Below are positions 9,093 to 18,995 of a DNA stretch of 64,000 nt, one piece after another (the first letter of the stretch is position 1; each line of letters opens with the position of its first letter). The translations under genes and the position numbers were made by a program. The stretch is from assembly GCF_947495825.1 (NCBI RefSeq), contig NZ_CANMAH010000005.1:173838-237837 (forward strand), in the 5' to 3' direction. Under the pieces are notes generated by a model. That model was not told the origin of the DNA. It saw nothing but the letters and a program-made list of their open reading frames with translations, and made no database searches. This DNA comes from an uncultured Psychrobacter sp. Its GTDB lineage: Bacteria; Pseudomonadota; Gammaproteobacteria; Pseudomonadales; Moraxellaceae.

Positions 9093-10637
9093 ATGTTTGA
9101 TACCTTAACAGAACGTCTGTCGTCAAGCCTACGTAATATCGTAGGGTCTGGACAACTGACTGAAGACAATATCAAAGACACGCTGCGCGAAGTGCGTATG
9201 GCGCTCTTAGAAGCTGATGTGGCGCTACCTGTCACGCGCGACTTTGTCAAACGTGTCAAAGAGCAGGCGCTGGGTGCTGAGGTGCTAAAAGAGCTGGCGC
9301 CAGGACAAGCCTTTGTCAAAATCGTCCATGATGAGCTGACCGAGATGATGGGCAGTGCCAACCAACAGCTTGAGATGACAGGCAAACCGCCGGTTGTGTA
9401 CCTATTAGCAGGTCTACAAGGTGCGGGTAAAACCACCACCGCTGGTAAGTTGGCCAAATATCTACAAGAGCGCCAAAAGAAAAAAGTCATGCTGGTCTCA
9501 GCTGACGTCTATCGTCCAGCAGCAATCAAACAGCTTGAGCAAGTGGCTGGTCAAGTGAATGCTAAATTTGTCAATTCAAGTGTCGATGAAAATCCTATCG
9601 ATATTGCCCGCCGTGCCATCGAAGAAGCCAAAATCCAATATCAAGACATTTTGATTATCGATACTGCGGGTCGCTTACACATTGATGACACCATGATGGA
9701 TGAGATCAAGGCACTAACGGCAGCGGTTAATCCATCTGAGACGCTGTTTGTCGTCGATGCGATGACGGGTCAAGATGCAGCCAATACTGCCAAAGCCTTT
9801 AACGATGCGTTGCCATTAACTGGTGTTGTCCTCACCAAGACCGACGGTGATGCACGCGGCGGTGCTGCATTGTCTGTACGGGCGATCACAGGTAAGCCGA
9901 TTAAGTTTTTGGGTCGCGGTGAAAAGCTAGACGCTTTAGAGTTGTTCCATCCTGAGCGTATCGCCCAGCGTATCCTCGGTATGGGTGATGTACTAAGTCT
10001 GGTTGAAGAGGTCGAGCAAAAGATCGACCGTGATAAAGCCGAAAAAATGGCGAAAAAGATGCAAAAGGGCGGTGATTTCGACCTTGAGGATCTATTAACT
10101 CAGTTTCAGCAAATGAAAAACATGGGCGGTATGTCAGGCTTCCTCGATAAAATGCCTGGTATGGGCGGCTCTGACATGCAAAAAGCAGTCGAGGACGCTA
10201 AGCCTGAAGAAAAAGTGCGTGAAATGGAAGCGTTGATTAATTCTATGACCCCATTTGAGCGTAAAAATCCAGATAAGATCAATCCAAGCCGTAAGCGCCG
10301 TATTGCTGCGGGTTCTGGCCGTGAGATTCAAGACGTCAACCGTTTGCTAAAGCAGCATAAGCAAATGGCAAAAATGATGAAAATGATCTCAAAGCCTGAA
10401 GGTATCAGTAAAATGATGAAGTCGATGCAAGGCTTGATGGGCGGTGGCGCCGGAGCTGGAGGCGGTGGTCCTCTATTTGGTGGTGGTCAGCAGGGCGGCC
10501 CTAAAGATGTGAGCCCGCAACAGATGGCGAAGCAAATGGGACTTGATCCCAACAACATGCCTAGCACCGAAGAGATGCAAAAACAGATGCAAGAGTTGCA
10601 GGATCAAGCCCCTAAAAAGTTTAAGACGCGGTTTTAA
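9093..10637 (+). CDS. ffh: Signal recognition particle protein Ffh
   Basis: Ffh is the SRP54 GTPase that binds 4.5S RNA and nascent signal sequences and docks with FtsY. The 514-residue protein has the N domain (1-90), the G domain with P-loop GLQGAGKTTT beginning at G107, then DTAGRLHID and TKTDGDARGGAAL, and a Met-rich M domain (about 330-460) with the RNA-binding RRRIAAGSGREIQDVNRLLKQ-type motif. The C-terminal tail is longer than in E. coli (453 residues) and Gly/Gln/Met-rich (GGGAGAGGGGPLFGGGQQGG), a common variation. It is a monocistronic gene followed by a terminator. Confidence 0.97.
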   Translation: MFDTLTERLSSSLRNIVGSGQLTEDNIKDTLREVRMALLEADVALPVTRDFVKRVKEQALGAEVLKELAPGQAFVKIVHDELTEMMGSANQQLEMTGKPPVVYLLAGLQGAGKTTTAGKLAKYLQERQKKKVMLVSADVYRPAAIKQLEQVAGQVNAKFVNSSVDENPIDIARRAIEEAKIQYQDILIIDTAGRLHIDDTMMDEIKALTAAVNPSETLFVVDAMTGQDAANTAKAFNDALPLTGVVLTKTDGDARGGAALSVRAITGKPIKFLGRGEKLDALELFHPERIAQRILGMGDVLSLVEEVEQKIDRDKAEKMAKKMQKGGDFDLEDLLTQFQQMKNMGGMSGFLDKMPGMGGSDMQKAVEDAKPEEKVREMEALINSMTPFERKNPDKINPSRKRRIAAGSGREIQDVNRLLKQHKQMAKMMKMISKPEGISKMMKSMQGLMGGGAGAGGGGPLFGGGQQGGPKDVSPQQMAKQMGLDPNNMPSTEEMQKQMQELQDQAPKKFKTRF

Positions 10638-10684
10638 TAGTCCAGTAACAAGTTTCTGTTATTGTAAGTTTTCTTTTTAATGAA

Positions 10685-10716
10685 AACCCAAAGCTAAAGC
10701 AGTTTTGGGTTTTTTT
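10685..10716 (+). terminator. Rho-independent terminator after ffh
   Basis: An AACCCAAA arm (10685-10692) pairs with TTTGGGTT (10704-10711) and is followed by a run of seven T, 48 bases after the ffh stop codon. Confidence 0.8.
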
Positions 10717-10967
10717 GTGAAAATTATGAGCAAATATTTTCTAATAATTAAAGTATGAAAAACGTAGAAAGTCATAAAATCACTTATCCTAAATGCTATT
10801 ATAGGCGCAATTTTATTGGGGTTTTTTTATATAGTCGTTTCAGTTTAAAAGTAGTATAAGTTTAAAGTGTTATAAAGCAACCGAGTGTGTAGGTAGTACT
10901 ACAGACGAGACGCTATAATGTTTACAGCGGACTGACTATAGTGCCAAAAGTATAAGCCGAGGTTACG
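10717..10967. other. Spacer upstream of tsaB
   Basis: With the terminator, the gene-free stretch runs from 10638 to 10967. No ORF is credible. A TATAAT hexamer at 10914-10919 may be the -10 box for the tsaB-ubiA run, but no good -35 box lies 16-18 bases upstream. A GAGG ribosome-binding site precedes the tsaB ATG. Confidence 0.4.
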
Positions 10968-11669
10968 ATGTTTTTAGCAATGGATACCGTGTTTGATCAG
11001 TGTTCGATCGCCGTTTTAGATGCGAGAGGGCAAGTGCTGTCGAACCATACCGAGACGGGTAAGCGTCAGCAGACTCAGCAAATCTTGCCTATGATTGATG
11101 CAGCGTTGTCTGAGGTAAATCTCAACCTTGCTGACATACAAGCACTTATCTTTAACCGTGGCCCTGGCGCATTTAGTGGTATTCGGATTAATACCGCAGT
11201 GGTACAAGCGCTATCAGTGGCGCACGACTTGCCTTGTGTCGGCGTGTCTAGTTTGCAGGCCATTGCTCAGTGTGCGTACCAACAGTATGGTGTGACAGAA
11301 GTTTATAGTGCTCTTGATGCGCGTATGCAGCAAGTGTATTTTGGCCAGTATGAATTAGTGGTTGACGACCAGTCGGGTCGTAACGTCATGCAGCCCGTAT
11401 TGGCTAATGATAGCGATAGCACCGAGCAACTGTTAGATTATGACAGCCAAACTGCGCTTAATCTTGCTATCGTCGGTAACGGTGCGCCGCTATTAAAACT
11501 GTATGATGGACAAATATGCCATGACGATGTCTGGCCAGACGCAACAGTGATTGGTCAGCTGGGTATCGCTCAATTTATAAGTGCTGGTGGTACCGATGCG
11601 GCACATGCGCTGCCTAAATATCTGCGCAATCAAGCATGGAAAACCCTAAAAGAGCAAGGTAAGGCCTAA
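10968..11669 (+). CDS. tsaB: tRNA threonylcarbamoyladenosine biosynthesis protein TsaB
   Basis: TsaB pairs with TsaD and TsaE to transfer the threonylcarbamoyl group onto A37 of ANN-decoding tRNAs. The 233-residue length fits. The ASKHA-type N-terminus (FLAMDTVFDQCSIAVLD) and the GPGAFSGIRI motif around residues 67-76, followed by GVSSLQAIA, identify the family. It is the first gene of a + strand run (tsaB-uppP-rsmJ-small ORF-ubiA-DUF4112) with gaps of 30-85 bases, which may be co-transcribed. Confidence 0.94.
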   Translation: MFLAMDTVFDQCSIAVLDARGQVLSNHTETGKRQQTQQILPMIDAALSEVNLNLADIQALIFNRGPGAFSGIRINTAVVQALSVAHDLPCVGVSSLQAIAQCAYQQYGVTEVYSALDARMQQVYFGQYELVVDDQSGRNVMQPVLANDSDSTEQLLDYDSQTALNLAIVGNGAPLLKLYDGQICHDDVWPDATVIGQLGIAQFISAGGTDAAHALPKYLRNQAWKTLKEQGKA

Positions 11670-11752
11670 ACGCTGCTAGTCGCTACAAACGATAACAACC
11701 TCTCAAACATTTATACTCAGTTACCTGTAAATCTGGATCTAGGAACACCATC

Positions 11753-12595
11753 GTGGATATCATTTTATTAATTCAAGCTGTCATCATGGGTATCGTTGAA
11801 GGTATCACTGAGTTTTTACCCATTTCTAGCACGGGTTATTTAATCTTATCTGCCGATTTGATGAGTTTTTGGACCAAAGACAAAGTCGATTTGTTTGTGG
11901 TGGTGGTGCAACTGGGAGCTATTTTAGCGGTCATTTATGATTATTGGGGTAGGCTCTGGCAAGCTTTTATGGGTCTACTGACTGGCAAAGCAGAAGGCAT
12001 GAGTAACCCAAGACAGCTGGGGCTGAGTCTGATTGTCGCTACCATTCCAGTGATGCTCGTAGGCTTTACTTTTGCTGATGAGATTAAAACCTATTTGTTT
12101 AATCCGATCACAGTCGCCATCATGCTTATTATCGGTGGTCTGCTGATTTTTTATGTCGAGAAACGCCCGAAAACGATCGTTGCGCGTGAGGCTGAAGACG
12201 TCAGTCTAAAGACAGCGCTAATGATAGGTTTGTTTCAGTGTTTGGCTCTCATTCCGGGAACCTCTCGCTCAGGGGCAACCATCATCGGTGCGCTTTGGCT
12301 TGGGGTCTCGCGCAAGGCTTCGGCTGAGTTTTCATTCTTTTTGGGGATTCCTGTCATCGTGGGTGCTGCATTATTAGACTTGCTCAAACACGGTGATGTA
12401 TTGAGCAGTCGTGAAGACTGGCTGGTATTGGGCGTAGGCACAGTAGTGTCATTTATCGTCGCGCTGCTTTGTATACGCTGGCTGGTGGCATGGGTCAGTC
12501 GCCGTGATTTTACGATTTTTGCATGGCTACGTATTATCACAGGAGTCATCGTACTGTTGGCGTCTTGGCTATTTGGCTATCAAATGGCAGGTTAA
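11753..12595 (+). CDS. uppP: Undecaprenyl-diphosphatase (bacitracin resistance)
   Basis: This inner-membrane phosphatase recycles undecaprenyl pyrophosphate to the monophosphate carrier for cell-wall and polysaccharide synthesis. The 280-residue protein has the two BacA/UppP signatures: EGITEFLPISSTGYLIL near residues 16-32, with catalytic glutamates, and the PGTSRSGATI motif about residue 165. About eight hydrophobic helices are present. The start is GTG at 11753, which places the MDIILLIQAVIMGIVEG N-terminus in the usual register. It lies 83 bases after tsaB. Confidence 0.96.
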   Translation: MDIILLIQAVIMGIVEGITEFLPISSTGYLILSADLMSFWTKDKVDLFVVVVQLGAILAVIYDYWGRLWQAFMGLLTGKAEGMSNPRQLGLSLIVATIPVMLVGFTFADEIKTYLFNPITVAIMLIIGGLLIFYVEKRPKTIVAREAEDVSLKTALMIGLFQCLALIPGTSRSGATIIGALWLGVSRKASAEFSFFLGIPVIVGAALLDLLKHGDVLSSREDWLVLGVGTVVSFIVALLCIRWLVAWVSRRDFTIFAWLRIITGVIVLLASWLFGYQMAG

Positions 12596-12646
12596 ATGTG
12601 CGCTATGATTTGTGGTTATACAGGCAATAAATAGAGAGAAATAGTC

Positions 12647-13540
12647 ATGAGCGCGTCGCGACCAGCCGCTAACAATCCTAATGTGCAAAGTTACTGTCAA
12701 CTGTTTTATATCAGCGATAGCCAGCAAGCACAGATTGAGCGCTTGCAAGCATTGATAGTACAGCACCAGCTGCCCATTGTCTTGAATACTGAGCAATTGA
12801 GCGTTAAGCTCACTCAAAAACGTCGCCAGCAGTTAAGCCAAACCTTCACTTTGCCCATTTTAGTATTGGATCAAAAAGACAAGTTATCATGGCTGAGCGA
12901 TGGCCTAAGCGTGGCGCCAGAATGGGACAAATTGCAGCGCCGCGTGGTAAGCGCTGGGCGTAAGTCTGAGCTATTGCTGCAAGCAGCGAAGGTCACAGCG
13001 GACAGCCGTGTGATTGATGCCACGGCAGGCTTTGGCCATGACAGCTTGATATTAGCCAGTACGGGTGCACAACTCACCATGCTCGAGCAGCAGCCGTTGA
13101 TGGCATTGCTATTGTTAGTAGAGCAGCAGCGGATGAGTGCACAGCCCAATTGGCAAAAGCTGATGAGCCGTCTGCAAATTATCAACACCGATGCGCTCAG
13201 CTACTTTGCAACCTTACAAGCTGATATAACAAATGAGACTAAAGCCGTCGATGTGGTCTATCTAGATCCGATGTTTCCAGAAGACAGCTACCAAGACAGC
13301 AAGACTGGCAAAGGTGCTAAAGTTGGCAAGCATATGCAAGCGCTGCACCAGTTAGCAAGCCCGCCGACACTGGACGAAGAGCGCCAAATGCTACAACATG
13401 CGCAAGCTATCGTCAGGCAAAATAGTGACAAACAAGGCCGCGTGGTGGTAAAGCGTCCACAGCTTGCCCCAGCGCTTGCCAATCAACCGCCCAATGAGAG
13501 TTGGCATAACGAAGCAGTGCGCTTTGATGGTTATTTTTAA
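12647..13540 (+). CDS. rsmJ: 16S rRNA (guanine1516-N2)-methyltransferase
   Basis: RsmJ methylates G1516 of 16S rRNA using S-adenosylmethionine. The 297-residue product has a divergent N-terminal region (1-100), then the methyltransferase core with the SAM-binding motif DATAGFGHDSLILAS (about 125-139), the LEQQPL acidic loop and the catalytic-type DVVYLDPMFPE motif (about 203-213). It ends KRPQLAPAL and FDGYF, as RsmJ proteins do. It lies 51 bases downstream of uppP. Confidence 0.93.
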   Translation: MSASRPAANNPNVQSYCQLFYISDSQQAQIERLQALIVQHQLPIVLNTEQLSVKLTQKRRQQLSQTFTLPILVLDQKDKLSWLSDGLSVAPEWDKLQRRVVSAGRKSELLLQAAKVTADSRVIDATAGFGHDSLILASTGAQLTMLEQQPLMALLLLVEQQRMSAQPNWQKLMSRLQIINTDALSYFATLQADITNETKAVDVVYLDPMFPEDSYQDSKTGKGAKVGKHMQALHQLASPPTLDEERQMLQHAQAIVRQNSDKQGRVVVKRPQLAPALANQPPNESWHNEAVRFDGYF

Positions 13541-13590
13541 TACAGCGATTATAGCTTATATTATTTGATTGGTTTTATTGAGGGTTTAGT

Positions 13591-13827
13591 ATGTCAACGC
13601 TTATGATTTGGGTAATGGGTGCAAGTTTACTGCTATATAACATCGCGCTGCGTACAGAGCTACTGCAATTAAAGGCACGACTGCGTGAGCAGACAGGTAC
13701 AAAAACTTATTTAGCTTATTTGCGTCAACATGCTGCCAAAGGCGATATGGCTGCTATGAAAGCCTTACGCAAAAAATATCCTGAACTATCTTTAGTTGAG
13801 GCAAAAAAACTATGGAATCAGTTATAA
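13591..13827 (+). CDS. Small single-helix membrane protein, unknown function
   Basis: The 78-residue protein starts with one hydrophobic segment (MIWVMGASLLLYNIAL, about 5-20), followed by a basic, helical soluble tail (LKARLREQ, then KGDMAAMKALRKKYPELSLVEAKKLWNQL). I do not recognise the family. The coding pattern, close spacing to rsmJ (50 bases) and ubiA (33 bases), and a GAGGGTTTAGT ribosome-binding region before ATG support a real gene. Confidence 0.7.
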   Translation: MSTLMIWVMGASLLLYNIALRTELLQLKARLREQTGTKTYLAYLRQHAAKGDMAAMKALRKKYPELSLVEAKKLWNQL

Positions 13828-13860
13828 AAAAATGATTATTATAAGAATTGAGTAAGATTG

Positions 13861-14796
13861 ATGTATAAATCAGCTGAGATGAGCCTAAAAGACAAACTGC
13901 ACGCTTATATGCAATTGACCCGTTTTGATAAGCCAGTCGGTATAGAGCTGCTACTTTGGCCCACACTTTGGGGCGTGATGCTGGCTGCTATGGGCCATGC
14001 GCAGCAGCAAGGGGCAACGGCAGGTCTGCCTAGCCTAAAGGTATTTGTATTATTTGCACTCGGCGCGATTTTTATGCGAGCAGCAGGCTGTGCGATCAAT
14101 GACTTTGCCGATCGGAAGGTCGACGGTCATGTCAGTCGTACCAAAGGCCGCCCATTAGCAGATGGTCGCTTGTCTGCCAAAGAAGCCATCGCAGCTTTTT
14201 TGATACTAGTATTACTCAGTGCCAGTTTATTGTTTTTCTTACCTATTGCAGTGTTTTATTGGTCGTTAGGGGCAGTCATATTAGCCTTTATTTATCCCTT
14301 TATGAAGCGCTACACTTATTTGCCGCAAGTGTTTTTAGCTGCAGCATTTGGCTGGGCGATACCGATGGCTTATGTCGCGATACAAGGTGCACCTGACATT
14401 TGGTGTTGGCTGTTGTTTATCGCTTATATGTGCTGGACGGTAGCTTACGATACCCAGTATGCCATGGCTGACCGTGAGGACGATCTAAAGATTGGGGTTA
14501 AATCAACGGCGATATTATTTGGCCGCTATGATGTCGTTATCATCTCGCTACTACAGATGCTATTTTTGCTCATTATGGGCGTGGTGATGTGGCACTACTT
14601 TGCGCCGACGTCGTTTGGCATAACGCCAGTATTTGGACTAGCGTTGGTCGCGATGATGTTTGCTAAGCAGAACAGCGCCTGTGCCACGCGTCGTGCAATG
14701 TCTTGCTTTCAGGCGTTTTTGGCCAATATCTGGGTCGGGCGCTATGTTTTTGCACTTATCGCAATTGCGTGTTTATGGACGACTTTTAATGGATAA
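13861..14796 (+). CDS. ubiA: 4-hydroxybenzoate polyprenyltransferase
   Basis: UbiA attaches the polyprenyl tail to 4-hydroxybenzoate in ubiquinone synthesis, in the inner membrane. Two Asp-rich Mg-binding motifs are present: [19 protein letters not shown] (N80-D81 onward) and [13 protein letters not shown] near residue 204, together with the early [18 protein letters not shown] segment and about eight hydrophobic helices. I use the ATG at 13861; a TTG immediately before it (13858) would add one Met. The product is 311 residues, a normal length. Its 3' end overlaps the next gene by 8 bases, implying translational coupling. Confidence 0.95.
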   Translation: MYKSAEMSLKDKLHAYMQLTRFDKPVGIELLLWPTLWGVMLAAMGHAQQQGATAGLPSLKVFVLFALGAIFMRAAGCAINDFADRKVDGHVSRTKGRPLADGRLSAKEAIAAFLILVLLSASLLFFLPIAVFYWSLGAVILAFIYPFMKRYTYLPQVFLAAAFGWAIPMAYVAIQGAPDIWCWLLFIAYMCWTVAYDTQYAMADREDDLKIGVKSTAILFGRYDVVIISLLQMLFLLIMGVVMWHYFAPTSFGITPVFGLALVAMMFAKQNSACATRRAMSCFQAFLANIWVGRYVFALIAIACLWTTFNG

Positions 14797-15457
14797 ATTT
14801 AAGAAGCTATCAAAGTCAAAAGCGAGAAAGCGGGCCAATCCCAATGGTCCAAGCGTCGATTATCAAGCCAAGCTTGCTGAACATGGACTGACGCGCGCGC
14901 AGGTCATCGCCACCGAGCGTAAACTGGCCAAATTTGCCAACACCATGGACTCATTGGTGCGTGTGCCATTTACCAAGCAAGGCATGGGCGCTGATGCCGC
15001 GCTTTCAACCATTCCGCTGGCAGGGGATTTGGCGGGGCTGGCGTTGACCAGCTATGCCTTTATATTAGGTCGTCAGCTAGGCGTACCGGCACATAAGATG
15101 ACGCCTGCAGTGAAACTGGCATTGATCGATATGGTGGTAGGCATCGTCCCTGGTATCGGCACATTGCTGGATATCTTTATACGTCCCAGCCGCAAAACCT
15201 TGGGCATCGTGCATGAGCATCTACATGATGAGTATGGCATCACCGAAACCATGCATATGGATCGGCCGTTTTTACATCAATCATTAGAAGACAAGCAGCA
15301 GCAAAGTCGCTTTTGGCGTAATCCTATTGTGGCTTGGGTGTATCTGCATATCCCAGACATCATCGGCCTTATCGTCATCGCGATGATCGCGTGGGGGCTG
15401 TGGGCGCTTATTAGTTGGCTGGTCGAGGTATTTGGCAAGACAACGGGTTTTGGCTAA
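14789..15457 (+). CDS. DUF4112 domain-containing membrane protein
   Basis: The 222-residue protein begins [15 protein letters not shown] at an ATG overlapping the end of ubiA. The longer frame running back to 14660 lies within ubiA and is rejected as a start. The central part ([23 protein letters not shown], then GLIPLAGD-like [12 protein letters not shown] and [24 protein letters not shown]) is typical of DUF4112 (PF13430), and the C-terminus has a hydrophobic helix (about 190-212). The molecular function of the family is unknown. It is the last gene of the tsaB-ubiA run, followed by a strong terminator. Confidence 0.85.
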   Translation: MDKFKKLSKSKARKRANPNGPSVDYQAKLAEHGLTRAQVIATERKLAKFANTMDSLVRVPFTKQGMGADAALSTIPLAGDLAGLALTSYAFILGRQLGVPAHKMTPAVKLALIDMVVGIVPGIGTLLDIFIRPSRKTLGIVHEHLHDEYGITETMHMDRPFLHQSLEDKQQQSRFWRNPIVAWVYLHIPDIIGLIVIAMIAWGLWALISWLVEVFGKTTGFG

Positions 15458-15477
15458 AAATAAGCAGTCATGAAAGA

Positions 15478-15512
15478 GGCGGCAAACGTGATTATCGTTT
15501 GCCGCCTTTTTT
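15478..15512 (+). terminator. Strong Rho-independent terminator
   Basis: A perfect 11-bp inverted repeat (GGCGGCAAACG at 15478-15488, CGTTTGCCGCC at 15496-15506) is followed by six T, 20 bases after the DUF4112 gene. It ends the + strand run that begins at tsaB. Confidence 0.93.
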
Positions 15513-15595
15513 ATTGCTTAAAATATTATTTTTAAGAGGCTTAAGCTGTTTGTTTTTTAATAAGTTGCTCAGTTAATAAATTACCAGTTGATAAT

Positions 15596-16267
15596 TTATT
15601 CAGTGACGACTTCAGCATCAGCGCTGATGGCATCAAAGCTTTTGACTTTATCGTTTTTAATCAGGTCGATACTGCCGCCACCTGCATGACTGACCAATTG
15701 GACATCACTATCGCTTGAGCGATACGTTGGGTTATTGCCTTGGCCTTCTGGTGCGCTTAGGGTCATCGTTGAATTATTGGGCAAAGTGACAATGGCATTG
15801 AGTACGCCTGCAGCGGAGGTCTCAAAAGTGACGGATAATGACTCGCCAGCTGCGCTTTTATAACGCACGTCGGTGATCTGCGCGCCTTTAATGGCTTGCT
15901 TGGGATTGGGAGTCGCGGCTGCTGTATTTAGTGCTATTTCTACCGTTTTGATATCGTCTTCAAGTTCGTTTAAGCTAATATCGTTCTCTGAATCTGTGAT
16001 GGAGTTAGCCAGGTTTTGAGAATTATCTATTTGAGCGCCGTCTATTTGATTAGCGTCTATAGATGCATCAGTACCACTATTATCATTAACAGGTGTCGTT
16101 TGAACGGGTGTTTTTGCTTGTGATTCATGAACTGCTTCAGGTTCTGGCGACTTTTGGCAAGCAGTTAGTATCAGTACACTAAACAAAATGACGGGAAAAA
16201 CACGTAAGTAGGACTTGGTTTTTAATGAAGCTAAAGTAGGGGCTTTCATAATGAGTTTATTATCCAT
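15596..16267 (-). CDS. Predicted lipoprotein, unknown function
   Basis: The 223-residue product has a signal peptide (YLRVFPVILFSVLILTACQ) with lipobox LTAC. An acidic, Asn/Asp/Thr-rich linker follows to about residue 115, and then a compact C-terminal domain (ITDVRYKSAAGESLSVTFET ... SSDSDVQLVSHAGGGSIDLI) that resembles small beta-rich periplasmic domains such as those of MliC-like inhibitors, but without the cysteines and key motif I would require. An internal ATG (16249, MKAPTLASLK) is an equally plausible start. I do not recognise a family. Confidence 0.75.
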   Translation of the reverse strand: MDNKLIMKAPTLASLKTKSYLRVFPVILFSVLILTACQKSPEPEAVHESQAKTPVQTTPVNDNSGTDASIDANQIDGAQIDNSQNLANSITDSENDISLNELEDDIKTVEIALNTAAATPNPKQAIKGAQITDVRYKSAAGESLSVTFETSAAGVLNAIVTLPNNSTMTLSAPEGQGNNPTYRSSDSDVQLVSHAGGGSIDLIKNDKVKSFDAISADAEVVTE

Positions 16268-16325
16268 TAAGATGGGTTATTTGAACATAGTAAGCAGTAA
16301 TCTGCTGTTCAATGGCAACCTATTA

Positions 16326-16763
16326 CTAGGTGCTTACGGTAATAACTAGCTTTCGCTGTCCGCCATGTTTATCAAGGTTGTCTCGATGCTCGCATAAATA
16401 TATACCTTGCCACATACCAAGCCCTAATGTGCCATTGATAAGTGGAACGGTTAAGCTGACCCCAAGCATTATACTTTTAAAATGGGCGGGCAAGTCGTCT
16501 GAGCCTTCTAGCGTATGGCGATATTCAGGCTGGTCGGCTGGTGCTATTTTATTGAGCCAATCTTCAGTATCTAGTCTGACATCTGGATCAGCATTTTCGT
16601 TGATAGCGAGACTGGCTGAGGTATGCTGTAAAAATAGGTGGACTAGGCCTGCTTTAGATGAGTTAGGTATTAGCTTATCAAGTGCATCTTCAATCATTGG
16701 CGTTATGATATGAATGCCGCGCGCATAGGCGGGTAGGGTAAGCGTGGTTTGGTGATAGGGCAT
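16326..16763 (-). CDS. yjbQ: YjbQ-family protein (UPF0047)
   Basis: The 145-residue protein matches the YjbQ/UPF0047 family throughout: HTSASLAINENADPDVRLD around residues 48-66, GSDDLPAHFKSIMLG, and LGMWQGIYLCEHRD near the C-terminus. Conserved His/Asp/Glu residues in these motifs form a metal or anion site. Some members show weak thiamine-phosphate synthase activity in vitro; the true cellular role is unsettled. It is a monocistronic minus-strand gene. Confidence 0.9.
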   Translation of the reverse strand: MPYHQTTLTLPAYARGIHIITPMIEDALDKLIPNSSKAGLVHLFLQHTSASLAINENADPDVRLDTEDWLNKIAPADQPEYRHTLEGSDDLPAHFKSIMLGVSLTVPLINGTLGLGMWQGIYLCEHRDNLDKHGGQRKLVITVST

Positions 16764-16866
16764 TGCATACCTCTTGTCATTGGAATCAACTTTATAGATT
16801 CATAATACAAGATAGCCATGAGCGTGAAAAGCTCAGTCATAACAAAGCTGAAACTAGGTTTGGGCT

Positions 16867-18954
16867 TTAAGTAAGCGGCGTTTGCAAGCGTGTACGATTA
16901 GGCGATAGGCGTGCGAGCATCGCTGCCGACAACGGTGCAAACGAGCCAAGCATCATATCTGCCAAGGCCTCAGCACATATGGGGGCTAATGCATAGCCTT
17001 TTGCGCCCATTGCACTCATTGTCCAAAGCCGCTTACTATCTACCAATAGCCCAACCATTGGGTGATAGTCAGGCGTTTGCGTGCGAATGCCTGCGCGTCC
17101 ATGCCATAGACTGGTATCTGTTGGAATCACTGCTGCTAACTCAGGAATAGCAGTGACGAGCTTTTCGCGGCTAATCTGATGCTCTTCATCACGAATATCG
17201 GTGCCTGTGTCATTACGCACAAAGCTTGCGCCTAACAATAAATGCGTTGCACCTTCTACCACATCATTTAACTCGTTATCGCCAGCGTGCGCGGTAAAGG
17301 GGGCACAGTAACCGCTGTATTTGAGTGGTACTTTCGGTAAGTTTGTAAGCTCGGCGGTGGTCGGCGTAAACCAAGAGAGCTGACCGCGAATCTTACGGCA
17401 ATCAAAAATGCGTCGATCTAGCTTATGACTCTCAAATGCGGCGCAAATCACCACGTTATCGGCATCAAGAGAGACGGTGTTGTTTGCCTGATCATTACCT
17501 TTAATCGTAGCGGTTTGCGCCGTCTCGCTAATATCGTAAACGTCTATTTGCTGAAATTGAATGAGCGGGTGCGACAGTATGATGTCTTTTAAGGCATGCG
17601 GATTGACCAAGCCAGACTGCGGTAAATATAAGTTTTCTGTTAAATCTTGCGCGGTTAGTCCGCTGATGCTTTGAGCCTGCGGCAGCGATAAAGTGGTGGC
17701 CATCTCGTCCGGATAGTCTGCAATTTGCTCGGTGCCAATATTGGCTTTTATCAGCAAATCTAGTGCGCCTGTTGGCTCAAGTACTGGTGCTAGCTGCTGC
17801 TGCGTGGCCTTGTCATTAAGCGTTTGATATAGACGGCTGCTATAGAGATAACCGATGCTATGCAAATGCTCGTCGACATGATGAATCGGGGTCATTTTAG
17901 GCGCGAGTAGGGCGCGAGGATTGCCCGATGCTCCTGCTAGAGGTGCTGATTTGTCTGTCAAGGTAACCTTGATACCGCGATTGGCAAGTGACCATGCTGT
18001 TAGCAGACCAGAGACGCCAGCGCCAATAATTACAGTATGGGTGCTATCAGCAGCTCGATTATTAGCATGGTCGTGAGCGTTGCTATTATCGTCTGCTAGG
18101 TCAGTAGGCATAGGTACGATAGCCGTTAGCATTTCGCGCTTACGACCAAAGCCTTTGACTTTTTTGATCTCAAAGCCGCAGTCTTTTAGCGCGCGTTTGA
18201 CGATACCGGCGCAGCTATAAGTGGCAGCGGTCGTGCCAGAGCGGGAGAGACGCTGAATTTGTGCAAAGATGTTTTCAGCCCACAATGTACTATTGCAAGA
18301 AGGGGCAAAGCCGTCCAAATACCATGCATCGATATAGGGCACGGACCGTAGAGACGTGTCTAATGCCAATTTGGTTAAGCTATCCGCAGCATCGCCCAAC
18401 CATATATCGACCGTTAAGTTGTCATCAAAAAAACGCAAACGATGACAGCCTGCGATGAGTGGTGGATAGGCGGCCAAAAACTGCTCAATCAGCGCAGACA
18501 GCTCAGGCGCACGCTGTGCCCATAAGGCTAAGATTTGAGTGATATCCGTGAGCGGTATCGGGTGCTTTTCTGTGGTAATAAAATGCAGCTTCGCTGTTGC
18601 TAAGTGCGGATGCATTTCACGCAGCGCACGCCAGAGCTGCCACGTTGCCAAAAGATTAAGCCCTGTGCCAAGCCCCAACTCTGCGATGCTAAAACACTGA
18701 TTTGGCGCAAGATTAGTCAAGCGCTCAGCCAGTTGATTGTGTGCCAAAAACACATAACGCGACTCTGCGAGACCGTCGGCATGCGAAAAATACACATCAC
18801 CAAATTCACCAGATACCGGCACTTTATTACCCGTATCATCCATCTGCCAGTCGATTTTGGCAGGAGTGATAGCGGATGCAGAGGTACTGGGATCGGTAGA
18901 GTGCCGCGCAAGCGTCGCAGCGGCGCTATTATTTTTGGAGGCGGGGTTAGACAT
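16867..18954 (-). CDS. mnmC: Bifunctional tRNA 5-methylaminomethyl-2-thiouridine biosynthesis protein
   Basis: MnmC finishes the mnm5s2U34 wobble modification. The FAD-dependent C-terminal domain removes carboxymethyl from cmnm5U, and the N-terminal SAM-dependent domain methylates the product. The 695-residue length is typical. The N-terminal half has [14 protein letters not shown] (SAM loop, about residues 92-105) and [11 protein letters not shown]. The C-terminal half starts with the FAD-binding [17 protein letters not shown] (about 312-328) and ends with [14 protein letters not shown] and [11 protein letters not shown]. It is the last gene of the minus-strand set yciI-anchor protein-mnmC; the preceding gene ends 41 bases upstream. 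Confidence 0.96.
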   Translation of the reverse strand: MSNPASKNNSAAATLARHSTDPSTSASAITPAKIDWQMDDTGNKVPVSGEFGDVYFSHADGLAESRYVFLAHNQLAERLTNLAPNQCFSIAELGLGTGLNLLATWQLWRALREMHPHLATAKLHFITTEKHPIPLTDITQILALWAQRAPELSALIEQFLAAYPPLIAGCHRLRFFDDNLTVDIWLGDAADSLTKLALDTSLRSVPYIDAWYLDGFAPSCNSTLWAENIFAQIQRLSRSGTTAATYSCAGIVKRALKDCGFEIKKVKGFGRKREMLTAIVPMPTDLADDNSNAHDHANNRAADSTHTVIIGAGVSGLLTAWSLANRGIKVTLTDKSAPLAGASGNPRALLAPKMTPIHHVDEHLHSIGYLYSSRLYQTLNDKATQQQLAPVLEPTGALDLLIKANIGTEQIADYPDEMATTLSLPQAQSISGLTAQDLTENLYLPQSGLVNPHALKDIILSHPLIQFQQIDVYDISETAQTATIKGNDQANNTVSLDADNVVICAAFESHKLDRRIFDCRKIRGQLSWFTPTTAELTNLPKVPLKYSGYCAPFTAHAGDNELNDVVEGATHLLLGASFVRNDTGTDIRDEEHQISREKLVTAIPELAAVIPTDTSLWHGRAGIRTQTPDYHPMVGLLVDSKRLWTMSAMGAKGYALAPICAEALADMMLGSFAPLSAAMLARLSPNRTRLQTPLT

Positions 18955-18995
18955 AGACGATCACATTCGACAAAGCAAAAAGACGATAAATAAAG

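Noticed and set aside
14660..14788. Longer start for the DUF4112 protein inside ubiA
   Set aside because: The extra 43 residues overlap ubiA in another frame and do not resemble the family; the ATG at 14789 gives the natural MDKFKKL start.
15596..16267. MliC-type lysozyme inhibitor identity for the minus-strand lipoprotein
   Set aside because: The C-terminal domain has a vague resemblance but lacks the paired cysteines and the key conserved motif, so it is left as unknown.
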